A stretch of DNA of 64,000 nucleotides from Lysobacterales bacterium (GTDB lineage Bacteria; Pseudomonadota; Gammaproteobacteria; Xanthomonadales; SZUA-36), in contig JABDJL010000123.1 of the NCBI GenBank assembly GCA_013002505.1, positions 27,541 to 91,540 of the forward strand, in the 5' to 3' direction. The notes beneath the pieces are model-generated. The model was not told where the DNA came from, ran no database searches, and was given only the letters and a program-made list of their open reading frames with translations. The translations under genes were made by a program, and so were the position numbers. This document shows positions 38,356 to 47,345 of this stretch, in pieces (within the stretch, counting starts at the first letter, position 1; each line of letters starts with the position of its first letter).

Positions 38356-40047
38356 ATGAGTGGAAATCCTACACAAATCAAGGCGAAAGTGGCCGACTGT
38401 GGCCGACCAGCGGTGCATGCGCCGACCGGAAATTCTCTCAATTGCAAAGGCTGGCACCAGGAAGCCGCATTGCGCATGCTGATGAACAACCTGGACCCGG
38501 ATGTAGCGGAGAAACCCGAAGATTTGATTGTGTACGGCGGAACCGGGCGGGCGGCACGCAACTGGGACTGTTTTGACCGTATCGTGGCCACCCTGAAGCG
38601 ACTCGAAGATAACGAGACCCTGCTGATCCAGTCCGGCAAACCGGTGGGTGTATTTGAAACCCATGAGGAAGCGCCGCGGGTCCTGATCGCCAATTCCAAC
38701 CTCGTGCCGCGCTGGGGAAACTGGGACGTCTTTCGCGAACTGGAAGCCAAAGGCCTGACCATGTACGGCCAGATGACCGCCGGCTCCTGGATTTACATCG
38801 GTTCACAGGGCATCGTGCAGGGCACTTATGAAACGTTTGCCGAACTGGCGCGCCAGGAGTTTAACGGGAGCCTGAAAAATCGGCTCGTCGTCACCGCCGG
38901 ACTCGGTGGCATGGGCGGCGCCCAGCCGCTGGCAGTGACCATGAACGACGGCAACTGCATCGCCGTGGAAGTCGACCCGTGGCGCATTCAGCGCCGCGTC
39001 GAAACGGGTTATTGCGATGTACAGGCCAACTCCCTCGACGAGGCCATGGCATTGCTGGACAAAGCCGATGAAGCGCTTTCAGTCGGCCTGCTCGGTAATA
39101 TCGCCGAGGTGCTGCCCGAGATGGTGCGCCGCGGCATCGTTCCCGACGTAGTCACCGACCAGACATCAGCACATGATTTGCGCGAGGGCTACATTCCTGC
39201 CGGTTATTCGCTGGAAGCCGCAGCGGAACTGCGTGGGACCGACCCGGGGCGCTATGACAACCAGGTGCTCGATTCGATGGTCGAGCACGTGCAGGCCATA
39301 CTCGACCTGAAAGCCAGGGGTGCCGTGTGTTTTGATTATGGCAATAACCTGCGCGGCCAGGTGGCTGACTTGAGAAACATGCCCCAGGCCTTTGATTTTC
39401 CTGGATTCGTACCGGCGTATATTCGACCATTGTTTTGCAGGGGTGCGGGTCCTTTCCGCTGGGCGGCCCTGTCCGGAAACCCGCAGGATATTTACACCAC
39501 TGACAAGGCCATACTCGAACTTTTCCCGCAAAAGCGCGCCCTGCACCGCTGGATAGGCAAGGCCCGGAAGCAAATCCACTTCCAGGGCCTGCCGGCACGA
39601 ATCTGCTGGCTGGAGTACGGTGAGCGCGCCGAAGCCGGCGCCCGCTTCAACTGGCTGGTCAAAAAAGGCAAGGTCGATGCGCCGATCGTGATTGGCCGCG
39701 ACCATCTCGACACCGGCTCCGTGGCCTCACCGAACCGCGAAACCGAGGCCATGAAAGATGGTTCAGATGCGATCGCCGACTGGCCCCTGCTCAATGCCAT
39801 GCTCAACACGGCCTGCGGCGCCAGCTGGGTGTCTATTCACCACGGCGGTGGCGTGGGTATTGGATATTCGCAACATTCCGGGATGGTGTGCGTTGCCGAT
39901 GGTACTGAAATGGCGGATCGCCGCTTGCGGCGCGTACTGACCGCAGACCCCGGCAGCGGCGTCATGCGTCACGCCGATGCGGGTTATGAAGATGCGATCA
40001 ACACGGCCAACGAGCGTGGCGTTGACTTGCCGATGGTGAACGGGTGA
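38356..40047 (+). CDS. hutU: urocanate hydratase
   Basis: NAD-dependent enzyme of histidine breakdown that turns urocanate into imidazolonepropionate. From ATG 38356 the protein has 563 residues, near the usual 557; an earlier open frame from 38284 lacks family sequence and was not used. Family segments are [13 protein letters not shown] near the start, [25 protein letters not shown] (the NAD site), and [19 protein letters not shown] near the end. It heads a hutU-hutH-hutI run. Confidence 0.96.
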   Translation: MSGNPTQIKAKVADCGRPAVHAPTGNSLNCKGWHQEAALRMLMNNLDPDVAEKPEDLIVYGGTGRAARNWDCFDRIVATLKRLEDNETLLIQSGKPVGVFETHEEAPRVLIANSNLVPRWGNWDVFRELEAKGLTMYGQMTAGSWIYIGSQGIVQGTYETFAELARQEFNGSLKNRLVVTAGLGGMGGAQPLAVTMNDGNCIAVEVDPWRIQRRVETGYCDVQANSLDEAMALLDKADEALSVGLLGNIAEVLPEMVRRGIVPDVVTDQTSAHDLREGYIPAGYSLEAAAELRGTDPGRYDNQVLDSMVEHVQAILDLKARGAVCFDYGNNLRGQVADLRNMPQAFDFPGFVPAYIRPLFCRGAGPFRWAALSGNPQDIYTTDKAILELFPQKRALHRWIGKARKQIHFQGLPARICWLEYGERAEAGARFNWLVKKGKVDAPIVIGRDHLDTGSVASPNRETEAMKDGSDAIADWPLLNAMLNTACGASWVSIHHGGGVGIGYSQHSGMVCVADGTEMADRRLRRVLTADPGSGVMRHADAGYEDAINTANERGVDLPMVNG

Positions 40048-40232
40048 AGCAACGCCACCACAAGCCGGGTGCCAGGGCCTGGTTTGAAGGCCGTATGAAA
40101 CAGGGAAGTTTCATTCGAGCCCCCATGGATGGGTTCACGGCGTGCCTGGAAACCAGGTCGTGGGATCCGGCTGAAACCCGGACGTCGCCTGCCCCCATTT
40201 AGCCCCGCGCCAATCTGAACAACAGTCATGAC
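40048..40232. other. structured hutU-hutH spacer with several small hairpins
   Basis: No gene is supported here. Five short inverted repeats follow each other: CCAGG-G-CCTGG (40072-40082), TGAAAC-AGGGAA-GTTTCA (40096-40113), CCCAT-GG-ATGGG (40122-40133), CCTGG-AAA-CCAGG (40145-40157) and CCGG-CTGAAAC-CCGG (40167-40181). The spacing and GC content resemble an intergenic repeat element or a structured RNA; this is inference. Confidence 0.45.
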
Positions 40233-41732
40233 ATGAGCCATCAAATCTCAATTTCCAATCTTTACGATGACCTGAACGCCAGCATGGCTGCGCTGCGCCA
40301 GGACCATTCGGCGGTGACTCGATCGCGGGATATCGTCAAGCGGGCGCTTGCTGCAGGCAAGCCCATCTATGGCATCAATACCGGTTTTGGCGCGCTGGCG
40401 GACGAGCGTATTGCCGATGAACAACTGGCCCGACTACAGCGCAATATCCTGCTTTCGCATGCCTGCGGGGTTGGCGACCCGGTACCGCGAGAGATCACCC
40501 AGATCATGCTCAAGGCCAAGATTCACGCACTGGGTATAGGGCAGTCCGGGATTTCGGAGCGTACCTTCCGCATGCTGTTGGCGATGGACAAGCACGATAT
40601 CGTGCCGTGGGTCCCGAGCCGCGGCAGTGTCGGCGCTTCCGGAGACCTCGCACCGCTGGCGCACATGTGCCTGCCATTGATTGGCCGTGGAGAGGTGTGG
40701 CACGGCGACGATAAGCGCAACGCTGCAGAAGCGCTGGTGGAAGCCGGTCTCTCGACCGTTGAATTACAAGCCAAGGATGGGCTCGCGCTGATTAACGGTA
40801 CGCAATTGATGAGTGCCTATGGCGCCTTCGTACTTCACCGGGCTCTGAGGCTACGCAAACAGGCCGATGTTCTCGCGTCGATGAGCCTCGAGGCACTGCA
40901 GGGCAGCGCTGCGCCTTTTGACGAGCGTATCCATGCCTTGCGCCCGCATCCCGGCCAAAGTGACGCTGCGGCCAATGTAAGGCGATTACTGCAGGACAGC
41001 GAAATCCTCAAGTCACACCGTGACTGCGGAAAGGTCCAGGACCCCTATTGCCTGCGATGTGTGCCCCAGGTGCACGGCGCCAGCCGCGATGCCCTGGATT
41101 ATGCCGTGACGAGTATTGAAACCGAGCTCAACTCGGTGACCGACAACCCCCTGGTATTCGAAAACGGCGACATCGTATCGGGCGGAAATTTTCATGGACA
41201 GCCTCTGGCCCTGGCACTGGATTTTGCAGCGATTGCCCTGGCCGAACTGGCAAGCATTTCAGAGCGTCGCACCTACCTGTTGCTGGAAGGCCACGATGGC
41301 CTGCCCCGACTATTAATGAAAGATACCGGCGTCAATTCTGGATTCATGATTCCCCAGTACACGGCCGCAGCGCTGGTGTCGGAGAACAAGATCCTTTGCC
41401 ACCCGGCGAGTGTCGATTCCATACCCACAAGCCTGGGCCAGGAGGACCATGTCAGCATGGGATCCATCAGCGCCCTCAAGCTGCTGGGCGTCATGCGCAA
41501 CACCGAGAGGGTGCTGGCGGTCGAGATGCTGACCGCAGCCCAGGCGCTCGATTTTCGTGCCCCGCTGAAACCGGGTCGCGGCGTTCAAAAGGCATTCGAA
41601 ACCGTGCGCGGGAAGATCCTGCACGCGGTGGAGGATTACGAAGTGCGTAATGACCTGGACATCTGTGCCAGGATGCTTCGCGCCGGTGAGCTGACCCGAG
41701 CGGTCGAATCTGAAACCGGCCCATTGAAGTGA
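40233..41732 (+). CDS. hutH: histidine ammonia-lyase
   Basis: Removes ammonia from histidine to give urocanate, the first step of histidine use. The 499-residue protein contains the MIO-forming Ala-Ser-Gly triad (residues 135-137) in GSVGASGDLAPLAHM. Other family segments are YGINTGFGAL, a catalytic tyrosine region, TDNPLVF, GGNFHGQPLALALD and the glutamine-rich TSLGQEDHVSMG. The stop overlaps the hutI start. Confidence 0.97.
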   Translation: MSHQISISNLYDDLNASMAALRQDHSAVTRSRDIVKRALAAGKPIYGINTGFGALADERIADEQLARLQRNILLSHACGVGDPVPREITQIMLKAKIHALGIGQSGISERTFRMLLAMDKHDIVPWVPSRGSVGASGDLAPLAHMCLPLIGRGEVWHGDDKRNAAEALVEAGLSTVELQAKDGLALINGTQLMSAYGAFVLHRALRLRKQADVLASMSLEALQGSAAPFDERIHALRPHPGQSDAAANVRRLLQDSEILKSHRDCGKVQDPYCLRCVPQVHGASRDALDYAVTSIETELNSVTDNPLVFENGDIVSGGNFHGQPLALALDFAAIALAELASISERRTYLLLEGHDGLPRLLMKDTGVNSGFMIPQYTAAALVSENKILCHPASVDSIPTSLGQEDHVSMGSISALKLLGVMRNTERVLAVEMLTAAQALDFRAPLKPGRGVQKAFETVRGKILHAVEDYEVRNDLDICARMLRAGELTRAVESETGPLK

Positions 41733-42949
41733 CGCTGGCACTGGTCAACATCAGCCAGCTGGCCACCTGCCCTCCTGGCCGCGCGCAAGATGAAGCCGGG
41801 CTGGTCAATGACGCCGCAATAGTCATCGAAGACAAACAAGTTGCGTGGTCAGGGGCGCGCCACGAAATGCCGCACCAGTACCAGGGCCTGCCAAGTCATG
41901 ATTGCCAGCGGCGCCTGGTTGTTCCCGGGCTTGTCGATTGCCACACGCACCTGTGCTTCGGCGGCTGGCGCGGTGACGAATTCGCAATGCGGCTTGAAGG
42001 CGCCAGTTACCAGCAGATCGCCGCAGCTGGGGGCGGAATCGCCAGCACCGTGCAAGCCACGCGCAAGGCCTCTCGCCGCGAACTCTACGAAAAGGCGCAT
42101 GGCGTTCTTGACCAGGCGCTGGCGCTGGGCGTGACGACCATGGAATGCAAATCTGGCTACGGGCTTGAGTTTGAATCCGAAATCAGGCAACTCGAAGTCT
42201 ATGCCGAGCTGAATCTCAAGCACGCAGTTGACCTGGTGGCAACATTCCTCGGCGCGCACATCGTTCCCCCGGAATACCGGGATCGGCGCCAGGAATATGT
42301 CGACTTGTTGTGCGAGCGCCTTATCCCCGAGGTCGCCAGGCGCAGCCTGGCACGGTTTTGTGACGTATTTATCGAGGACAACGCTTACAGTCTCGATGAG
42401 GCCCGCAAGATTCTCGAAACTGCAGCACACCATGGTCTGGGCCTGAAGGTCCATGCCGACCAGTTGAGTTCAGGTGGTGGCGCCGAGCTCGCTGCTGAAC
42501 TTGGCGCCGTCAGCGCCGAACACCTTGAATTTATTTCCGGTTCCGGCATCGCAGCCCTGGCTGATTCGGGCACCGTTGCGGTCAGCCTGCCGCTGGCGTC
42601 GATGTACCTTGGCGATGGATACCTGCCGGCGCGCAAGTTAATCGAGGCTGGTGTCCCGGTTGCGATCGCAACCGACTTCAACCCCGGTTCATCACCCAGT
42701 TTCCACCTGCCGATGGCCATGCTGCAGGCCTGTTTGAACCAGCGCATGACACCTGCTGAATCGTTGACCGGGGCCACCACCATCGCTGCACGCGCACTGG
42801 GCCTGCAGGAATCAGCCGGCTCGCTGACGCCCGGATTTCCGGCTGACCTGGCCATCATCGATGCGCCTGACCTCAATCATTGGCTATACCATTTCCGCGC
42901 CAACGCCTGCGCCGCCGTAATGAAAGCCGGGCAATGGGTCGTTCGTTGA
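41729..42949 (+). CDS. hutI: imidazolonepropionase
   Basis: Amidohydrolase that opens imidazolonepropionate to formiminoglutamate. The 406-residue protein has the metal motif HTHLCFGG, the lid region with TMECKSGYGLE, the metal histidine in KVHADQLSSGG, and the aspartate in ATDFNPGS. The start is GTG 41729, which overlaps the hutH stop by 4 nt (GTGA). No hutG or hutF follows in this window, so the route from formiminoglutamate is encoded elsewhere or differs. Confidence 0.96.
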   Translation: MTLALVNISQLATCPPGRAQDEAGLVNDAAIVIEDKQVAWSGARHEMPHQYQGLPSHDCQRRLVVPGLVDCHTHLCFGGWRGDEFAMRLEGASYQQIAAAGGGIASTVQATRKASRRELYEKAHGVLDQALALGVTTMECKSGYGLEFESEIRQLEVYAELNLKHAVDLVATFLGAHIVPPEYRDRRQEYVDLLCERLIPEVARRSLARFCDVFIEDNAYSLDEARKILETAAHHGLGLKVHADQLSSGGGAELAAELGAVSAEHLEFISGSGIAALADSGTVAVSLPLASMYLGDGYLPARKLIEAGVPVAIATDFNPGSSPSFHLPMAMLQACLNQRMTPAESLTGATTIAARALGLQESAGSLTPGFPADLAIIDAPDLNHWLYHFRANACAAVMKAGQWVVR

Positions 42950-42997
42950 CCCAGGTCTGTTCCCGCTGCGCAATAAATCCATTACAATGTCTTTCTT

Positions 42998-43016
42998 AAT
43001 GAGAATAAATCTCATT
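42998..43016 (+). promoter_or_regulatory. Fur-box-like palindrome ahead of feoA
   Basis: AATGAGAATAAATCTCATT is a 19-base near-perfect palindrome (AATGAGA / TCTCATT). It resembles the Fur consensus in length and in its alternating AT core. It lies 33 nt before the feoA start and about 10 nt after a TACAAT candidate -10 (42983-42988). Iron repression of feoAB through Fur is the likely meaning. Confidence 0.65.
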
Positions 43017-43048
43017 TGCAATTGAAATGAAGCGGAAAGGCCGAAGCA

Positions 43049-43306
43049 TTGAAGACACTTGCCGACCTGAACAAGGGCTATAGCGCCGAAATTGAATGGA
43101 TTGATACCAGCGGTCCGGGCGTGCTGCGCCTGATGATGCTGGGGCTGGTCGAAGGTGCTGCGGTCAGGCATCGCGGTACGGCAATTGGCGGTGACCCCCT
43201 TGAACTAAGCGTCTATGGCGCTTCGATCTCGGTGCGCCGGGAACAGGCGCGCTACTTCAAGGTAAACGGCAACGCGGCCGAAGCAAGTTCGGGCCTGATT
43301 CCGTGA
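43049..43306 (+). CDS. feoA: ferrous iron transport protein A
   Basis: Small SH3-like cytoplasmic partner of FeoB, 85 residues. The family pattern is visible in LNKGYSAEIEWI, the LMMLGLVEGAAVRHRG centre and the DPLELSVYGASISVRREQA end. The start is TTG 43049, with AAAGG eight bases upstream; the nearby ATG at 43026 is out of frame. It overlaps feoB by 4 nt. Confidence 0.93.
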   Translation: MKTLADLNKGYSAEIEWIDTSGPGVLRLMMLGLVEGAAVRHRGTAIGGDPLELSVYGASISVRREQARYFKVNGNAAEASSGLIP

Positions 43307-45468
43307 GCAAGCCAGGCCCCGGGGAGCCACAAGGGCAAACCGAAACCAGCATTCCCCTGTCCAGCATCAGTATCCGCCACCGGCCGCGGCACCGCTATGC
43401 AGTGATCGGCAACCCCAATTCGGGAAAAAGCACGCTGTTCAACCGCCTCACCGGATTACGCCAGACCACCGGTAATTACCCGGGAGTCACCGTGGAAAGA
43501 CATACCGGCACCGTCGAACTCAAAGGTACGGCCGCGGAATTGATTGACCTGCCCGGCATTTACGCCCTGGGTGGCCAATCCACCGATGAACGCATCGCTG
43601 TGGATGCCCTGCTCGGCCGTATCGATTCGAAACCTGATGGTCTGCTGGTGGTGGTAGATGCAACACACCTCTACCAGGGCCTGTACCTGCTGGAGCAACT
43701 GATTGAGTTGCAACTGCCGATGCTGGTCGCCCTGACCATGAGCGACATGGCCAGGGCCGGTGGAATCGCCATCGACACGGACCTTTTAAGCCGCCACCTC
43801 GGCGGTATCGCGGTCGTCGAAGTCACAGCCACCACCGGGCTGGGCGTATCCGATCTCAAATCTGAGCTGGCTACGCTGCACGAGGCACCGGTGCCGGTGA
43901 TCGGCCAGTCCTGGCCGGAGTTGAGCCAGCTGGCACAACAGCTTGCCGACCAGTGCGGGAATCTCGACCGCATGGATGTAATACAGGCCTTGCTGCTTCC
44001 AGGGGGCGCCCATGATCAGTTGGCCAGTGCGGCAATGGGCCCCGATGTGATACCAGGCGCCCGCAATGAATTGTTCGGCAGCGAACCACCGCAGGCCGTG
44101 GAAGCCCGTCAACGCTACCGCTGGGCACGGGAGGTGCGTTCGGCAGTACAGCACGAAGCACCATTGCTGGAACGGTTCGGCGCCAAGGTTCTTGCCTGGG
44201 TTAACCGGCCATGGCCGGCGACCGCATTGTTCTTCCTGAGCCTTGTGCTGGTCTTCCAGGCCGTATTCTCCTGGGCCACGCCATTGATGGACGCGATCGA
44301 CGCGGGCGCAGCCGGCCTCGGGGCCTGGGTCACGGCCAGCTTGGGTAATGGCGTTGTGGCCAGTTTCCTGGCGGACGGCATTATTGCCGGCGTGGGCAGC
44401 GTCATCATATTCCTGCCCCAGATTCTGATTCTCTTCCTGTTCATAATCATTCTGGAAGACACCGGTTACCTGGCGCGCGCGGCATTCCTGATGGACAGCG
44501 CCATGCGCCGGGTCGGACTTTCTGGTCAATCAGTGATACCGATGTTATCGAGCTTCGCCTGCGCGGTGCCGGCGATCATGGCGACGCGGGTGATCCCGGA
44601 CCGAAGAGACCGAATCTCAACCATCCTGGCCTCGCCATTCATGACCTGTTCGGCACGCCTTCCCATCTATGCCCTGCTGATTGCCGCCTTTGTTCCGAAC
44701 CAGTCGGTGGGCTGGTTCAATCTGCAGGGACTGGTGCTGTTCGGCCTCTATTTGCTGGGTATTGCCGGTGGCCTGATGACGGCGCGGCTGATGAAATCCA
44801 CCGCGCTGCGGGGTCCCAAGCCACACTTCATGCTGGCTTTGCCGGATTTCAGAAGGCCCAACCTGCAGACGGTCATGATCAAACTGATGGACCGCGCAAG
44901 GATTTTTCTGAAGCGCGCTGGGACGGTAATTTTCAGCGTTGCGGTCATCGTCTGGGCGCTGGCCTATTTTCCGCGCATGGACACCGAAGCGCCGCTGCCA
45001 GAACCGGTCAATGGGCAAAGCCTGGAGAACCAGCGTGCGGCGGCTCAAATGTCACAGAGTTACCTCGGGCGGATCGGCAAGGTGGTCGAACCCGTATTCG
45101 AACCCCTGGGCTGGGACTGGAAAGTCTCCTCGGCGGTGATCGCTGGCTTCCCGGCACGTGAAGTCGTGGTCGCCGTCATGGGAACACTGTACGCGGTGGG
45201 GTCGGAAGCCGATGAAGGCAGCCTGACGCAGAAACTTCGCGCCGCCACGTGGCCCGACGGAAGGGCCATATTTACGCTGCCCATGGTACTCGGCCTGATG
45301 GTGTTCTACGCATGGTGCCTGCAGTGCGCTGCGACCGTTGCGGTAATCCGCAGGGAGACCAACTCGTGGCGCTGGCCGCTGTTTGCCTGGACCTACATGT
45401 CCGCTGTCGCTTACCTGGGTGCCTTCGCTGTATTCCAGGTCGGCAGCCTGCTGACCGGACCGGCTTGA
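43303..45468 (+). CDS. feoB: ferrous iron transport protein B
   Basis: GTP-dependent Fe(II) importer, 721 residues, with an N-terminal G domain and a C-terminal membrane domain. G1 is GNPNSGKSTLFN, G3 is DLPGIYAL. The G4 position reads TMSD rather than NxxD, which is unusual because that asparagine normally gives guanine specificity. The membrane part has SSFACAVPAIMATRVI and FMTCSARLPIYALLIAAF, the two conserved cysteine regions. A GTG start overlaps the feoA stop (GTGA). No feoC gene follows. Confidence 0.95.
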   Translation: MSKPGPGEPQGQTETSIPLSSISIRHRPRHRYAVIGNPNSGKSTLFNRLTGLRQTTGNYPGVTVERHTGTVELKGTAAELIDLPGIYALGGQSTDERIAVDALLGRIDSKPDGLLVVVDATHLYQGLYLLEQLIELQLPMLVALTMSDMARAGGIAIDTDLLSRHLGGIAVVEVTATTGLGVSDLKSELATLHEAPVPVIGQSWPELSQLAQQLADQCGNLDRMDVIQALLLPGGAHDQLASAAMGPDVIPGARNELFGSEPPQAVEARQRYRWAREVRSAVQHEAPLLERFGAKVLAWVNRPWPATALFFLSLVLVFQAVFSWATPLMDAIDAGAAGLGAWVTASLGNGVVASFLADGIIAGVGSVIIFLPQILILFLFIIILEDTGYLARAAFLMDSAMRRVGLSGQSVIPMLSSFACAVPAIMATRVIPDRRDRISTILASPFMTCSARLPIYALLIAAFVPNQSVGWFNLQGLVLFGLYLLGIAGGLMTARLMKSTALRGPKPHFMLALPDFRRPNLQTVMIKLMDRARIFLKRAGTVIFSVAVIVWALAYFPRMDTEAPLPEPVNGQSLENQRAAAQMSQSYLGRIGKVVEPVFEPLGWDWKVSSAVIAGFPAREVVVAVMGTLYAVGSEADEGSLTQKLRAATWPDGRAIFTLPMVLGLMVFYAWCLQCAATVAVIRRETNSWRWPLFAWTYMSAVAYLGAFAVFQVGSLLTGPA

Positions 45469-45556
45469 CGCGGCGATTACCGGCCCTGTGGCGCTATAAT
45501 CCCTGCTTCCAGGGCATGAATTCACGCCGCAACCCAACCATTCAAGGATTCACCTT

Positions 45557-46156
45557 ATGAACTGGATTGAAATCGCGACCGCGACTGCCACCTTATTCCT
45601 GATCATGGACCCGCTGGGCAACGTGCCGGTGTTTCATGCCGTGCTGTCCAGCATAGACGAACACAAGCGCACCCGGATTGTCGCGCGTGAATTGCTCATT
45701 GCACTGGTGATCCTGGTGGGCTTCCTGTGGACCGGCAATGCCATCCTGGCATTTTTCGGACTGACGCAGTCATCGCTGAATATCGCGGGCGGCATCTTGT
45801 TATTCATCATTTCGCTGCGCATGATTTTCCCGGGGCGTTCGCTGTCCGATGAAGCCCTAGATGTGGACGACCCGTTCATCGTGCCCCTTGCGGTTCCGAT
45901 GATTGCCGGACCGTCCACCATCGCGGTCTTGTTGCTGCTCAGTTCCAGCGAACCTGGCAGGCTATGGCAGTGGAGCCTTGCATTGCTGTTGGCATGGGTC
46001 GCCAGCGCAGTGCTGCTGTTTGCGTCTCCGCTGGTACTCAAGCTGATCGGGGAGCGCGGTGCACGGGCATTGGAGCGGCTTATGGGAATGGTGCTGGTGA
46101 TACTCGCGACCCAGATGTTGCTGAATGGAATACGCGATTTCGTTCAAACCCTCTGA
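45557..46156 (+). CDS. MarC family integral membrane protein
   Basis: A 199-residue inner-membrane protein with about six helices. The opening LFLIMDPLGNVPVF and the central ALVILVGFLWTGNAILAFFGLT match the MarC/YhgN family, and the C-terminal GARALERLMGMVLVILATQMLLNGI is also typical. The function of the family is not settled. Upstream, TATAAT at 45495-45500 could be a -10 element, but no -35 is seen at normal spacing. Confidence 0.9.
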   Translation: MNWIEIATATATLFLIMDPLGNVPVFHAVLSSIDEHKRTRIVARELLIALVILVGFLWTGNAILAFFGLTQSSLNIAGGILLFIISLRMIFPGRSLSDEALDVDDPFIVPLAVPMIAGPSTIAVLLLLSSSEPGRLWQWSLALLLAWVASAVLLFASPLVLKLIGERGARALERLMGMVLVILATQMLLNGIRDFVQTL

Positions 46157-46186
46157 AGCACATTCGCTCCGGATCATTCTGAAAAT

Positions 46187-46711
46187 ATGTCTGACAGCAG
46201 CCTGGCCATCAATATTCGCGCGGAACGTGAAAGTGACCGGAGCGGCGTCTATGCACTGAATGCTTCGGCATTCGAGACAGGCTCGGAGGCGAAACTGGTT
46301 GATTCACTCAGGGTCCAGCTTCCGCAGGCCATTTCAATGGTGGCAGAACTTTCCCATCAAATCGTGGGCCACATCATGTTCACCCGGGTGGCACTTTCGA
46401 ATCATCCCGGCGCTTTCGTCATGGGGCTGGCGCCGATGGCAGTGGCGCAACCGCTACAAAGAAAGGGCATCGGATCAGCGTTGGTAAACCAGGGATTGGC
46501 GGCCTGCCGGGCCGCAGGCGCAGGCGCTGCCGTGGTGCTGGGTCACCCGGAATACTACCCCCGCTTCGGATTTAGACCGGCTTCTTCATTCAGACTAGGG
46601 TGTGAATACGATGTACCTGACGAAGTCTTCATGGCCATTGAACTTGAGCCTGCATACCTGTCCGAAAAGGAAGGGTTGGTCAGCTACCACGAACTGTTTA
46701 CCGGCGTTTGA
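46187..46711 (+). CDS. GNAT family N-acetyltransferase
   Basis: A 174-residue acetyltransferase-like protein. The acetyl-CoA site is seen in GLAPMAVAQPLQRKGIGSALVNQGL, which contains the Q/RxxGxG/A type loop (QRKGIG). The following VVLGHPEYYPRFGF and the general layout resemble YhbS-type proteins. The substrate is unknown. It lies 30 nt after marC and 6 nt ahead of the next gene, so a shared transcript is likely. Confidence 0.88.
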   Translation: MSDSSLAINIRAERESDRSGVYALNASAFETGSEAKLVDSLRVQLPQAISMVAELSHQIVGHIMFTRVALSNHPGAFVMGLAPMAVAQPLQRKGIGSALVNQGLAACRAAGAGAAVVLGHPEYYPRFGFRPASSFRLGCEYDVPDEVFMAIELEPAYLSEKEGLVSYHELFTGV

Positions 46712-46717
46712 CTGGCT

Positions 46718-47254
46718 ATGAAAACAACTGTCCAGACCTGTGAACTTCCCGCTGACGCCTTGCTGCGTCGCTACAGGAAACGCGGTGCCTATACCGATTG
46801 TTTTACTGCAAGTCTGTCTTTTGACGTTACGCTGGAAGCATTTATCAAGGCATTCTATTCAACCAGGCTGTTCAAGCTGGAACGGCTCGTGCTGGCCAGG
46901 GTCTTTTCACGTCCGTCAACCGACATGGATGTTGCACGGCTGGCGGATGGTCGGCAAAGCCATTTCGCGGCCTGGTCTGTCGAAGCACGTAATGAAAATC
47001 AGCTGTTGCTGTGCGATTACCGCCAGCGCACCCGTTCGTGGCTGATGACCTCACGGGCTGGAGCGATTGACAGCCATGTTTCGCAGCTCTATTTCGGGTC
47101 AGCCATAACCCCTCGGAATATGGAAAATGCCGCGCTAGCCGAAGCCGCCCAGCCGGGTAAACTTTTGACCGCCCTGCACTGCCGCTACTCGGTGGCGTTG
47201 CTTAAGAGTGCCGCGAACAGGCTGATCCGGGTGCAAAAGCAACCGCACCGCTGA
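46718..47254 (+). CDS. conserved-looking protein of unknown function
   Basis: A 178-residue soluble protein that I do not recognise. Visible features are a basic start (LLRRYRKRGAYTDCF), a middle rich in aromatic residues (AFIKAFYSTRLFKLERLVL), and a segment WSVEARNENQLLLCDYRQRTRSWLM that looks like paired beta strands, followed by LYFGSAI. There is no signal peptide or membrane helix. It starts 6 nt after the acetyltransferase gene, which suggests co-transcription. The reading frame has normal codon use and length for a real gene. Confidence 0.65.
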   Translation: MKTTVQTCELPADALLRRYRKRGAYTDCFTASLSFDVTLEAFIKAFYSTRLFKLERLVLARVFSRPSTDMDVARLADGRQSHFAAWSVEARNENQLLLCDYRQRTRSWLMTSRAGAIDSHVSQLYFGSAITPRNMENAALAEAAQPGKLLTALHCRYSVALLKSAANRLIRVQKQPHR

Positions 47255-47345
47255 ACGGGCCCGGCATGCGCCCGGCGCTGCGTTGAGCACAAGCCCCCGC
47301 CAACACGTAAAATGGCGCTTTGTACAGCACAGGAGCCCGGCACGC

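Noticed and set aside
40095..40202. 35-codon ORF in the hutU-hutH spacer
   Set aside because: Built from the hairpin sequences, no ribosome binding site and no known match; more likely a structured spacer.
45495..45500. TATAAT ahead of marC as a full promoter
   Set aside because: The only TTGACG nearby is 24 nt upstream and belongs to the feoB stop region, so no -35 at proper spacing.
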